From assembly GCA_938006875.1 (NCBI GenBank), contig CALLMJ010000050.1:1-40920 (forward strand): a DNA stretch of 40,920 nucleotides, in the 5' to 3' direction. The translations under genes were made by a program, and so were the position numbers. Shown one piece after another: positions 28,637-37,429 of this stretch (within the stretch, counting starts at the first letter, position 1; every line of letters begins with the position of its first letter). This stretch comes from an uncultured Bacteroidia bacterium. Lineage in GTDB: Bacteria; Bacteroidota; Bacteroidia; J057; CALLMJ01. The notes below the pieces were generated by a model. That model did not search any database and had not been told where the DNA came from. It saw only the letters and a program-made list of their open reading frames with translations.

Positions 28637-28644
28637 TATTTTTG
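28637..28644 (+). promoter_or_regulatory. -7 box of the propeller-OmpA / mutL operon
   Basis: TATTTTTG followed by CA, exact match to TAnnTTTG, 32 bases before the ATG at 28677. It probably drives three genes through mutL. Confidence 0.55.
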
Positions 28645-28676
28645 CACAAGCTTTGATAGTTTGGAAAACTAAATTG

Positions 28677-30599
28677 ATGTATCGTTTTTTTTTGATTTTT
28701 ATATTCTTTAATTCTTTTACCTATGCCCAACAAATTCTTTGGCAACAAACTTTTGGTGGTTCCCAAACTGACCAAGCCGCTGCTTTTGTTAATACTAATG
28801 ATGGTTGTTATGGGGTGATTGGTACTACACGTTCTAAAGATGGCGATTTAGACCGTGACGGTTATGATTCTGATATGTGGTTTTGTAAAATTAATTCCAA
28901 AGGAATGGTCTTATGGCAAAAATATTTTGGAGGTAGATTTAATGAAGAAGGTACAGCAATTGATTATTCCAAAGATGGTGGTTTTTTATTAGTAGGTTCT
29001 TCAGAATCCAAAGATACGGTTGTAAAAGACAATCATGGAAAAAAAGATATTTATGTAGTCCGTATAGATGCTTTGGGTACAATATTATGGGCAAAATGCT
29101 ACGGTGGAACAGGTAATGATCAAGGTCTTTTTGGAATATGCACTAAAGATGGTGGTTATTTAATTGGAGGTTCTACGGGTTCTAATGATGGTTTAATAAA
29201 AAAAAATCAAGGTGGAACAGATTTTTGGGTATTAAAACTCAATTATAAAGGAGATATTCAGTGGCAATCCAATTTAGGAGGGATGTCTAATGAAACCGCA
29301 AATTGTGCAGTGGAAGTCAATGATGGATTTTTAGTAATTGGTTCTACAGATTCTGACAATAAAGATATACCTAAAAATCGTGGAAAAACGGATTATTTGG
29401 TTACTAAATATGATAAAAATGGTAAAATTTTATGGATACAAACTTATGGCGGTGAAAGTTTTGATGAACCTCATTCCGTTGTTTTAACTCCTCAAAATAC
29501 AGTAATGATTGCAGGAACTTCTTTTTCTAAATCTGGAGATATTAAATTTCATAAAGGTGGTGGAGACTTCTGGCTATTGGAAATAGACCCCAGAGATGGT
29601 AAAATATTATGGACTAATAATTACGGAGGTTCTGGTGATGAAGGCGCCAATATGATTTCTGTGGGCTACGATGGAAATTTTTTAGTTTGTGGAATGACCA
29701 ATTCGTTAGATGGGGACGTAAAAGGGCATAATGGAGTTTATGATGCTTGGGTTATTAAGTTTAATAAAAAAAATATTATATGGACGAAAAGTCTTGGTGG
29801 TAAAAATAATGACTCTTTTACAGCAGTACGTGAAGTTCCTTCTGGAGATTACGTTGCCGTTGGATTTACAGAATCCAATGATGGTACATTAGCATTAACT
29901 GACAGAAAAGGAGGGGTAGATTTATGGATTATCTCTACTAGAGACCCCATCAATCCACCTCAAGCTATTTCTTTAACTCCCACAACCATTACAGGCTACA
30001 TCAGAGATAAAGATACAAAAAAATTCTTACCTGCAGAAGTTTATTTAATGGATGAAACCAATGGCTCTAAATACAAAGCAGGTACTTCAAATCCTGAAAC
30101 CGGTATTTATCAAATCATTTTACCAGATACCCATAAAATGAGTATTGGATTTTTTTCCTTAGGTTATATTTTTAAAACACATTACATAAAAATTGATGAG
30201 TTTCAAAGGTATTCAGAAATCCGTTTAGATATTGAACTAGAAAAATTGAAAATTGGAACAGTAACTAAACTCAATAACATAGAATTTGATATCGGTTTAG
30301 CAAGTTTAAGACCCGAATCTTTTCCTGAATTAGATAGATTAGTACAATTTTTACAAATCAACAAAACGGTTAGAGTAAGAATCAATGGACATACCGACGG
30401 AACAGGGCAACCAGAAACCAAACAAAAATTATCAGAACTGCGAGCTATGGAAGTAAAAGTATATTTAATGAAAAAAGGAATTGCACCCAATCGTTTAGAA
30501 ATCAAAGGTTATGGTATGTCAAAACCCTTAGTGGAAGAAGTAGATGAAGAAACCCGACAAAAAAATAGAAGAGTAGAATTTGAAATTATTAGCTTTTAA
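28677..30599 (+). CDS. PorE-like protein: seven-repeat propeller, regulatory domain, OmpA tail
   Basis: A 640-residue exported protein. I start it at the ATG at 28677 ('MYRFFLIFIFFNSFTYAQQ', signal peptide); a TTG eight codons earlier is unlikely. Seven repeats of about 58 residues follow (about 20-430), each with 'W...(F/Y/L)GG' and a 'DGGYLIGGSTGSNDG'-like turn, as expected for a seven-bladed beta-propeller. A carboxypeptidase-regulatory-like domain comes next (about 445-520, 'TITGYIRDKDTKKFLPAEVYL'). An OmpA C-terminal peptidoglycan-binding domain ends the protein ('INGHTDGTGQPETKQKLSELRA', with its conserved Asp and Arg split across two motifs). The order resembles T9SS component PorE without its TPR domain and lipobox. 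First gene of an operon. Confidence 0.82.
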   Translation: MYRFFLIFIFFNSFTYAQQILWQQTFGGSQTDQAAAFVNTNDGCYGVIGTTRSKDGDLDRDGYDSDMWFCKINSKGMVLWQKYFGGRFNEEGTAIDYSKDGGFLLVGSSESKDTVVKDNHGKKDIYVVRIDALGTILWAKCYGGTGNDQGLFGICTKDGGYLIGGSTGSNDGLIKKNQGGTDFWVLKLNYKGDIQWQSNLGGMSNETANCAVEVNDGFLVIGSTDSDNKDIPKNRGKTDYLVTKYDKNGKILWIQTYGGESFDEPHSVVLTPQNTVMIAGTSFSKSGDIKFHKGGGDFWLLEIDPRDGKILWTNNYGGSGDEGANMISVGYDGNFLVCGMTNSLDGDVKGHNGVYDAWVIKFNKKNIIWTKSLGGKNNDSFTAVREVPSGDYVAVGFTESNDGTLALTDRKGGVDLWIISTRDPINPPQAISLTPTTITGYIRDKDTKKFLPAEVYLMDETNGSKYKAGTSNPETGIYQIILPDTHKMSIGFFSLGYIFKTHYIKIDEFQRYSEIRLDIELEKLKIGTVTKLNNIEFDIGLASLRPESFPELDRLVQFLQINKTVRVRINGHTDGTGQPETKQKLSELRAMEVKVYLMKKGIAPNRLEIKGYGMSKPLVEEVDEETRQKNRRVEFEIISF

Positions 30600-30602
30600 A
30601 AC

Positions 30603-32063
30603 ATGAAAAAAATCTTTTTAATTAGCATTTTCATTTTATTGAACTACACCTTAAAAGCTCAAAAAATTGAAGCAACATTAGCTTTAAGCCCTAAAGAACC
30701 CAAACCTTTATGGTTTGATTATTGTAAAGTTGATAAAGGATTGGTTACTATTGCCCCTATATCGAAAAGCTCCAAAAGAAATATTGGTATCTATAAATAC
30801 GATGAAAATTTTAAACGCCAATGGGTAAAAGAAGTTTACGAACAAACTCTCAATTCTGATATAGCCAATTTATCCGTTGTAGGTGAAAACATATTTTTAT
30901 TTGTCAATGAAACTTTTAATAAAGAACAAATTACCAAGATGTTTCATTATGATATTGATGGAAAAAAATTATCAGATAATATTTCTGTTTTGAGAATTGA
31001 TAACTCTGCTAAGTTTTCTAATTTAAAATTCAAAAAATCTTTTAATACTCAAAGATTTTTAGGTTTTACTTTTTCTATTCAAAAAAACTTTATTGATTTT
31101 CGGTATGTTACTTTTAATAATGAAGATGACACTTTTAAAGAAGGGAAATTTGAAATCATTTATAATTCTGACTTATTAGAAATTTTTCAAGTTGAAATTT
31201 CTAATCAAGGGAATATTTTTGTTTTAAGTAAAGAGAAAAAAGGAAAAGGTTCGCAACCTAGTGATTATCAATATGTCATCTATAAATATCAACCAGATAT
31301 TCAAAAAGTTAATTCTATTCCTTTACATGCTGATAATCGTTTTATCACAGACATTATTTTTAAAATTGATAAAAATGAAGATTTATTTTTAGGAGGTTTC
31401 TATTCTAATTTAAATTCAAGTTCTATTATTGGCACGATTTATTTCCGTATTGATCATGAAACTTTAGAAATTGTCAACCAAAAAACCGATAAATTAGAAC
31501 AATCTTTTTTGGAAAGATATATGTCACAAAAACAAATTTATAGAGGTAAGGAACTTATGGATTTTTACTTAGATAAAATGGTTTTAAGGTCTGATGGTGG
31601 TATTGTTTTGTTTACGGAACGTTTTTACAGTACCTATTCTTCTTCTAATATGTATTATGGATATTACGGTCCTGGAATGTATTATAGAGACAGAATGGTC
31701 TACAATTATAATGATGTAGCAGTAATTTCAATTGATAATGAAGGAAAAATAGAATGGACATCTATTGTAGAAAAAAGACAAAGTTCAGAATTTCCCCAAC
31801 AGTTATCGTATGTTCCTATCATTACACCCGAAAAAGTAGTTATTTTTTATAAATATTACATACGTGGAATTGGTCATAATATTTATTATCAAATTGTAAA
31901 TGAAGGAAAAGTGAATAGCCAACCGAAACCTTTTTTTAATGATTTTTCTGCAAGAGATTATTTTTATCGTTCAGCATGTGAACAAATTAGCAATGATGAA
32001 GCTATATTAGTTGTTTACAAAGCAAGAGGAAGATTGTTTACTTTTTATAAAGTTAGTTTTTAA
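30603..32063 (+). CDS. Exported protein of unknown function
   Basis: A 486-residue protein that I do not recognise. It starts with a signal peptide ('MKKIFLISIFILLNYTLKAQ'). The mature part is beta-rich with propeller-like phrases ('GNIFVLSKEKKGKGSQPSDY', 'GGIVLFTERFYSTY'). A Tyr-rich, Gly-containing segment near residues 343-370 ('NMYYGYYGPGMYYRDRMVYN') interrupts one blade. No membrane anchor, sorting domain or catalytic motif is apparent. It begins 3 bases after the preceding propeller-OmpA gene and ends 6 bases before mutL, so it is surely co-transcribed. Given the neighbour, a periplasmic or outer-membrane role is likely, but this is inference. Confidence 0.8.
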   Translation: MKKIFLISIFILLNYTLKAQKIEATLALSPKEPKPLWFDYCKVDKGLVTIAPISKSSKRNIGIYKYDENFKRQWVKEVYEQTLNSDIANLSVVGENIFLFVNETFNKEQITKMFHYDIDGKKLSDNISVLRIDNSAKFSNLKFKKSFNTQRFLGFTFSIQKNFIDFRYVTFNNEDDTFKEGKFEIIYNSDLLEIFQVEISNQGNIFVLSKEKKGKGSQPSDYQYVIYKYQPDIQKVNSIPLHADNRFITDIIFKIDKNEDLFLGGFYSNLNSSSIIGTIYFRIDHETLEIVNQKTDKLEQSFLERYMSQKQIYRGKELMDFYLDKMVLRSDGGIVLFTERFYSTYSSSNMYYGYYGPGMYYRDRMVYNYNDVAVISIDNEGKIEWTSIVEKRQSSEFPQQLSYVPIITPEKVVIFYKYYIRGIGHNIYYQIVNEGKVNSQPKPFFNDFSARDYFYRSACEQISNDEAILVVYKARGRLFTFYKVSF

Positions 32064-32069
32064 TAGAAA

Positions 32070-33824
32070 ATGTCCGTCATAAAAAGATTACCTGATGCTC
32101 TTATCAATCAAATTGCTGCTGGTGAAGTTGTTCAAAGACCAGCCTCCGTATTAAAAGAATTACTAGAAAATTCTATTGATGCAGGTTCTACCCAAATTCA
32201 AGTTCATATCAAAGATGCAGGAAAAACCTTAATTCAAGTAAAAGACAATGGAAAAGGTATGAACCCAATAGATGCAAAACTTTGCTTTGAGAGGCACGCA
32301 ACCTCTAAAATTTCCAACGTTGAAGATTTATTTCAAATTAAAACCATGGGTTTTAGAGGCGAAGCTTTAGCAAGTATTAGCTCTGTCGCTAAAGTAACTT
32401 TAATTACTCAACCTGAAAACCAAGATATAGGTACTCAAATAGAAGTTGAAGGCGGTAAATTTATACTCAATCAACCAGCTTTTTTGGGAAAAGGTACTCT
32501 TATTCAAGTAAAAAATTTATTTTATAATATTCCAGCGAGAAGAAAATTTTTAAAAACCAATCCCGTTGAATATAAACATTTATTAAATGAGTTTATTCAT
32601 ATTGCTCTCTCCCACCCTGATAAATCCTTGCAATTTTATTCAAATGATAATTTACAATTAGATTTAAAGCCTAATTCCTTAAAAAACAGAATTTTAGATA
32701 TTTTCAGCCAATGGAATGAAGAGCATTTGCTTTTAGTAGATGAAGAAACTCCCAATCTCGGAATTAAAGGTTATGTAGGTTCTCCAGAAACCGCTACATC
32801 TTCAAGAGGTGAACAATATATTTTTGTTAATCAAAGATTTATAAGGTCTAACTTCTTAAATCATGCCATTTTTAAGTGCTACGAAAATATTATTCCCAAA
32901 GGCGAATTTCCCTTTTTTGTCATTTTTATTCAAATTCACCCTTCAGAAGTTGATATTAATATTCACCCAACGAAAACAGAAATCAAATTTGAAAATGAAA
33001 ATTTTGTTTATTCCATTTTACATGCGGCTGTACGAAAAGCCATTGCAAAATTTCATGTTGAAGATATAGAATATGATGCTTTCCAAAACATTGTTAATCA
33101 ACAAAAAGTACATTTAGAAGGTGAAACAACCATCAAGCAATTCAAGCAACAAAAACAACCATCATCTAATGAAATTGATATTCAAAAAAGTTTAAATATA
33201 CTCTATCAACCTATCAATTCAAAAAATGAAGAAACCCAAAAACTCCTTTTTTCTACTGATAATTTAAACTTAAATTGGACTGCATTCCAAGTATATAACC
33301 AATTTATTATCACCAATTTTCAAAATAAATTATGGATTTTTCCTCAACAAAATGCACATTTTAGAATTTTATTTGAGAAATATTTACCCAAAATTCAACA
33401 AGGTTTGCATACTCAACAAATGTTGTACCCCGAAAGAATCCATTTATCTAACCCTGATTTATTAGTTTTTCAAGAAAATTCAAAAACATTTCAACAATTA
33501 GGTTTTGATTTTCAGTTAGATAATAACGGTATTTTAATGAAAGGTTTACCCGTAGAATTAAAAATCACCAATCTTCATAATTTTATCAATCAAATTTTAA
33601 ACAGTTTAAAATATTTGGATAATTACGTGAATAATTTTCATGAAGAGTTAGTAAAAACCATTATCAAACCCATTTCCATTTCCAAAGAACAGCCACTCAT
33701 AGAAAAAGAAATCAGAAATTTAGTTGAAGATTTATTTCAATCGGAAAATAAATTTTATGATCCTTATGGAAATCCCATTTTGTATGAGCTTAAGAATGAA
33801 GAAATCCTAAAATGGTTTCAATAA
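32070..33824 (+). CDS. mutL: DNA mismatch repair protein MutL, nuclease motif degenerate
   Basis: Mismatch-repair ATPase that links MutS to downstream factors. The GHKL ATPase is complete: 'IAAGEVVQRPASVLKELLEN', 'DNGKGM', 'RHATSKI' and 'TMGFRGEALASISSVA'. The C-terminal dimerisation domain (about 400-584) is present, but its endonuclease motif DQHAxxE is replaced by 'PQQNAHF' in 'WIFPQQNAHFRILFEKYL'. The C-terminal CPHGRP element is 'YDPYGNP' with no Cys. MutL here should therefore lack the latent nuclease. It has 584 residues, a normal length. It starts 6 bases after a secreted-protein gene, an unusual partner. Convergent with rnr. Confidence 0.94.
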   Translation: MSVIKRLPDALINQIAAGEVVQRPASVLKELLENSIDAGSTQIQVHIKDAGKTLIQVKDNGKGMNPIDAKLCFERHATSKISNVEDLFQIKTMGFRGEALASISSVAKVTLITQPENQDIGTQIEVEGGKFILNQPAFLGKGTLIQVKNLFYNIPARRKFLKTNPVEYKHLLNEFIHIALSHPDKSLQFYSNDNLQLDLKPNSLKNRILDIFSQWNEEHLLLVDEETPNLGIKGYVGSPETATSSRGEQYIFVNQRFIRSNFLNHAIFKCYENIIPKGEFPFFVIFIQIHPSEVDINIHPTKTEIKFENENFVYSILHAAVRKAIAKFHVEDIEYDAFQNIVNQQKVHLEGETTIKQFKQQKQPSSNEIDIQKSLNILYQPINSKNEETQKLLFSTDNLNLNWTAFQVYNQFIITNFQNKLWIFPQQNAHFRILFEKYLPKIQQGLHTQQMLYPERIHLSNPDLLVFQENSKTFQQLGFDFQLDNNGILMKGLPVELKITNLHNFINQILNSLKYLDNYVNNFHEELVKTIIKPISISKEQPLIEKEIRNLVEDLFQSENKFYDPYGNPILYELKNEEILKWFQ

Positions 33825-33841
33825 TATGCCACCCACTGTTA

Positions 33842-33891
33842 TGGTCGGGCTTGCTTAGGGCCTCGTTGTATGCTGCGGCATTTCGGCAAGC
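33842..33891. repeat. GC-rich intergenic repeat fragment between mutL and rnr
   Basis: In the 160-base gap between convergent mutL and rnr lies a GC-rich patch. It contains TGGTCGGGCT at 33842-33851, the inverse of AGCCCGACCA in the element at 26851, and an inverted pair GCTTGC (33849-33854) / GCAAGC (33886-33891). An AT-rich stem at about 33916-33940 (ACTTTTT / AAAAAGT) may act as a convergent terminator. No gene fits in this gap. Confidence 0.5.
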
Positions 33892-33984
33892 TTAATATAT
33901 CATAATCCTTCTTCCACTTTTTTCAAAAGTTTCAAAAAGTAGAGTAGCTAAGCTCCCTCCGCTTCCCTCACAATTAATTATTTA

Positions 33985-36168
33985 CTACTTTTTACTTCCT
34001 TTTGTTTTCTTTCTAGAACTTCTTTTAGAATTTTTATTCCCTTTAAAAAACTCAAAGTTTTCAACTTTTTCATAATTTCCATACTTTTCAGAAGAAACTA
34101 ATTCTAAGTCTATGGTTCTATGTTGAATATCTGTTTTGAGAATTTTTACTTTTACTTTGTCCCCTAATTGAAACCTTTTTTGAGTTTTACGTCCTAAAAT
34201 ACAGAAGTTTTTTTCATCATAAAAATAATTATCATCTTTAAGATTTCTGATAGAAACAAGCCCTTCGGCCCTAATATCTAACATTTGAACATAAAAACCC
34301 CAGCCAGTAACACCGGAGATGGTTCCCTCTACAATTTGACCCACATAGTCTGAGGAATACTCTACCAATTTGTATTTAATTGAAGCTCTTTCAGCATCAG
34401 AAGCTTTTTTTTCTTGCAAAGAACAGTGTTTACACATTTTTTTAAGTTGTTCTTCTTCATACAAGATTTTTTTGGGGTTCTCTAAGAACTGTTGTAATAT
34501 TCTGTGAACCATCAAATCGGGGTACCTTCTAATAGGAGAAGTAAAATGGGTATAATGATCAAAAGCTAAAGCATAATGACCAATATTTTCGGGTTGGTAA
34601 ACAGCTTTTGCCATACTTCTGATTGCAATATTAGCAACCAAATCTCCTAGTGGAGTTCCTTCAATTTTTTGATTAATTTGACCCAGAGTTTTTCTGAATG
34701 CTTTTTCGTTACTCAAATCGAGATGATAACCCAAAGTTTCCAAAAAGTTTTTTAAGTCTAACAATTTGTCTTGTTGAGGCTGGTCGTGAGCACGAAAAAC
34801 CATAGGAATTTTTTTGGATTTCGCAATCAATCTACAAACTCTTTGATTAGCCAAAAGCATAAAATCCTCAATGAGTTTATGGGCATCTTTACGAACTTTT
34901 GGCATAATTTTAATAGGTTTATTGTTTTCGTCTAATTTAAAACGTATTTCTTCGGACTCAAAGTTGATACTTCCATTTTTAAAACGTTTATTTCTTAAAG
35001 CATAAGCCAAAATATTTAAAGTTTTTAAAAATTCTGACCATTCACCATCTGAATTTTCTAATATTGCTTGAGCTTCTTCGTAAGTAAACCTTTTCATAGA
35101 GTGAATGATAGTTCTACCAAACCATTCGTTTATAATTTTTCCATTTTTATCTAATTCAAAAACTGCTGAAAAGGCTAATTTGTCTTCGTTAGGTCTTAAA
35201 CTACATAAAAAATTAGAAATTTTTTCGGGTAACATGGGAATAGTTCTATCCACTAGATAAACTGAAGTTGCTTTTTGATAAGCTTCTTGGTCTAATATGG
35301 AACCCATTTTAACATAGTAGGAAACATCAGCAATATGAACTCCTACTTCATAATTTCCATTTTCTAAAATTTGTAAACTCAATGCGTCATCAAAATCTTT
35401 AGCATCTTCTGGGTCAATAGTTATAGTAGGAATGATACGAAAATCTTTTCTTTTTTGATATTCTTCAGCGGGAATTTTTTCTGGTAATTCCTCAGCTTCT
35501 TTGATGGCTTCATCAGAAAAACCCTCTAATAAACCAAATTCATAGATAATGGAATGAATTTCCGTTTGGTGATTTCCAGGGTCCCCAAGAATTTTTATAA
35601 TTTCTAATTCTGGATTACCATTTTGATTCACCACTAATTTTGCGTAAGCTTTTTTTCCTATTTCTTCTCTTTTAACTTTTGAAGTGATATCATATTCCCA
35701 AGGAATTTTTTTATCATCTGGGACAAAAAATATTCTGTTTGTATCTTTGATAATTTTTCCAACAAAACTACGTTTTTCTCCTTCTAACCATTCCACTAAT
35801 TCTCCATAGGAATATCTTAATTTTTGTTCTAAAATTTTAATAATCACCTTATCTCCTACCATTAAAAAATATTTGTTGGATATTGGAACATAAACTCGTT
35901 CAGCAAGTACATTTACCCATGTTTCATAATGTTCTAATTGAATATCTTCAACAGTTGCTTCAAAAGTTTTTCCTACAATATTTAAACTAAATTTTGAGGT
36001 TGTTTGTTGAATTAATTCTCCTTCATTTGCTAACTCTTTAAGAGCTTGGAATATTTGTTCTAAATGAATTTGATTTTTTAACTGGGTTTTGCTATATATT
36101 TGTTTTGCATTGAAGGATTCACCAGGATATTCATAAAAAAATTTGAGTAATTCAGTTTTTAAATTCAT
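33985..36168 (-). CDS. rnr: Ribonuclease R
   Basis: Processive 3'-5' exoribonuclease that degrades structured RNA. It has 727 residues. Cold-shock/OB-like domains (about 1-230) precede the RNB catalytic domain, whose metal-binding Asp cluster is in 'IDPEDAKDFDDALSL' (about 258). Further RNB landmarks are 'HIADVSYYVKMGSILDQEAY', 'PEKISNFLCSLRPNEDKLAF' and 'HYTHFTSPIRRYPDLMVHR'. An S1 domain (about 615-700) and a Lys/Arg-rich tail ('KGNKNSKRSSRKKTKGSKK') follow. The tail is typical of RNase R. It lies 33 bases downstream of the NeuD-like gene, with its own consensus -7 box in the gap. Confidence 0.95.
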   Translation of the reverse strand: MNLKTELLKFFYEYPGESFNAKQIYSKTQLKNQIHLEQIFQALKELANEGELIQQTTSKFSLNIVGKTFEATVEDIQLEHYETWVNVLAERVYVPISNKYFLMVGDKVIIKILEQKLRYSYGELVEWLEGEKRSFVGKIIKDTNRIFFVPDDKKIPWEYDITSKVKREEIGKKAYAKLVVNQNGNPELEIIKILGDPGNHQTEIHSIIYEFGLLEGFSDEAIKEAEELPEKIPAEEYQKRKDFRIIPTITIDPEDAKDFDDALSLQILENGNYEVGVHIADVSYYVKMGSILDQEAYQKATSVYLVDRTIPMLPEKISNFLCSLRPNEDKLAFSAVFELDKNGKIINEWFGRTIIHSMKRFTYEEAQAILENSDGEWSEFLKTLNILAYALRNKRFKNGSINFESEEIRFKLDENNKPIKIMPKVRKDAHKLIEDFMLLANQRVCRLIAKSKKIPMVFRAHDQPQQDKLLDLKNFLETLGYHLDLSNEKAFRKTLGQINQKIEGTPLGDLVANIAIRSMAKAVYQPENIGHYALAFDHYTHFTSPIRRYPDLMVHRILQQFLENPKKILYEEEQLKKMCKHCSLQEKKASDAERASIKYKLVEYSSDYVGQIVEGTISGVTGWGFYVQMLDIRAEGLVSIRNLKDDNYFYDEKNFCILGRKTQKRFQLGDKVKVKILKTDIQHRTIDLELVSSEKYGNYEKVENFEFFKGNKNSKRSSRKKTKGSKK

Positions 36169-36180
36169 AATTTATTTTTA

Positions 36181-36188
36181 CAAAGGTA
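36181..36188 (-). promoter_or_regulatory. -7 box of rnr
   Basis: The minus strand reads TACCTTTG, exact match to TAnnTTTG, 12 bases before the rnr ATG. It fills the short gap to the upstream gene, so rnr can be transcribed independently of that cluster. Confidence 0.6.
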
Positions 36189-36201
36189 TTAATTTTTTTT
36201 A

Positions 36202-36828
36202 TCAATTAATTTTTTCAATAATTTTTAAAGGATTTCCTGCATAAATTCCTGGTTCTTGAATATCTTTGAGAACCACACTACCCATTCCAATAATGACATT
36301 ATCAGTAATTTTAACTTGATTTTTTATTATTGTACCACTACCAATAAAAACATGATTCCCGATTTGTACTTCACCATTTAATATTACTCCTGTTGATATA
36401 TGGACATTGTTACCTATTACACAATCGTGTTCAATAGTTGCACGGGTATTAATAATGCAAAAATTACCAATTGTAACATGGGAGTTTACAAAAGCATAAG
36501 GATGAACGGTATTCCCTATACCTATTTTTAGGTTCTGACTAATTAAAGAATAAGGAGATATTAAATTAATAAAAAAAGGATAATAATTTTCCAGAGATTG
36601 TATTAGACTAAACCTTGATTTTAAATTTGTTATACCCCCAATACCTAGAACAAAATAGCAATTAGAAAATTTGTTTATATCCTGAATTTTTCCCAAAACA
36701 TTAGGTTTAGATAAATCATCATCTAAATAACCTAAAATATTGTAATTAAATGATTTAGCAATTTCAGTTATGGATTTTGAATGACCTCCGCAACCTATAA
36801 TAATTAAATGAAGAGAATTAGAAATCAT
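36202..36828 (-). CDS. NeuD/PglD-like sugar O-acyltransferase
   Basis: A 208-residue acetyltransferase. The N-terminal sugar-binding half starts 'LHLIIIGCGGHSKSITEIA' and contains 'GYLDDD'. The C-terminal half is a left-handed beta-helix of hexapeptide repeats ('IGNFCIINTRATIEHDCVIG', 'IGNHVFIGSGTIIKN', 'DNVIIGMGSVV'). It ends with the characteristic 'GIYAGNPLKII'. The family acetylates nucleotide-linked or glycan sugars. The likely catalytic His lies in 'EHDCVIG'. Its start codon lies inside the end of the ECF sigma gene (11-base overlap), so translation is probably coupled. The other biosynthesis genes normally found with NeuD or PglD are absent. Confidence 0.87.
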   Translation of the reverse strand: MISNSLHLIIIGCGGHSKSITEIAKSFNYNILGYLDDDLSKPNVLGKIQDINKFSNCYFVLGIGGITNLKSRFSLIQSLENYYPFFINLISPYSLISQNLKIGIGNTVHPYAFVNSHVTIGNFCIINTRATIEHDCVIGNNVHISTGVILNGEVQIGNHVFIGSGTIIKNQVKITDNVIIGMGSVVLKDIQEPGIYAGNPLKIIEKIN

Positions 36829-37429
36829 CCATTTTGATAATTAATTCTTGAAGAATCATTTTGGCTCTTTTTAATTGAGCTTTTACAGTTCCTAGAGGTA
36901 AATTTGTAGAAACTGCAATTTCATCATAGCTAAGTTCTTCGTAATATCTTAATTCAATTAGAACTCTATATTTTTCAGGTAATGAACTTACAATTTTATT
37001 GATGATTTCTTTTCTTTCTTTTTTTTCAAGACCATTATCGGGCGTTAAAAATTTAGTGTCATTGATTTGAATTTCGTTTCCTTCATCATCATGAGTGCTT
37101 GATGCAAGTGAAAACGTTTCTATTTTCTTTTTTCTATAGATATCCACGCAAGTATTTGAAGCGATTTTGTAAAGCCACGTTGAAAAAGCAAATTTTGCTT
37201 CGTATTTATCAAGAGAAGCAAAAGCTTTCATGAAACATTCTTGAGTGGCATCTTCTGCATCATTTTCATTTTGAAGTAACTTTAAAGCAATATAATATAC
37301 ATTTCTTTTATATCGATTCATTAATTTTTCATAGGATTTTGTATTCCCATTCAAAGCATTTTGAACCAAAAATAAATCTTCCTTAGCTCTTGGAGACAAG
37401 TTTTCCAATATATTACTATCTATTTCCAT
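36818..37429 (-). CDS. ECF-type RNA polymerase sigma factor
   Basis: A 203-residue sigma-70 family protein of ECF layout. Region 2 is 'YKRNVYYIALKLLQNENDAE' with 'DATQECFMKAF' and 'FSTWLYKIASNTCVDIYRKK'. Region 4 is 'LPEKYRVLIELRYYEELSYD' with 'EIAVSTNLPLGTVKAQLKRAK', the DNA-binding helix-turn-helix. Regions 1.1 and 3 are absent. No anti-sigma gene is adjacent, which is unusual for regulated ECF sigmas. It overlaps the glycosyltransferase gene upstream by 10 bases and the acetyltransferase gene downstream by 11. Its target promoters are unknown. Confidence 0.93.
   Translation of the reverse strand: MEIDSNILENLSPRAKEDLFLVQNALNGNTKSYEKLMNRYKRNVYYIALKLLQNENDAEDATQECFMKAFASLDKYEAKFAFSTWLYKIASNTCVDIYRKKKIETFSLASSTHDDEGNEIQINDTKFLTPDNGLEKKERKEIINKIVSSLPEKYRVLIELRYYEELSYDEIAVSTNLPLGTVKAQLKRAKMILQELIIKMDDF

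Noticed and set aside
28653-28676. TTG start adding eight residues to the propeller-OmpA protein
   Set aside because: It would precede a clean signal peptide with 'MIVWKTKL'; the ATG at 28677 is better placed.
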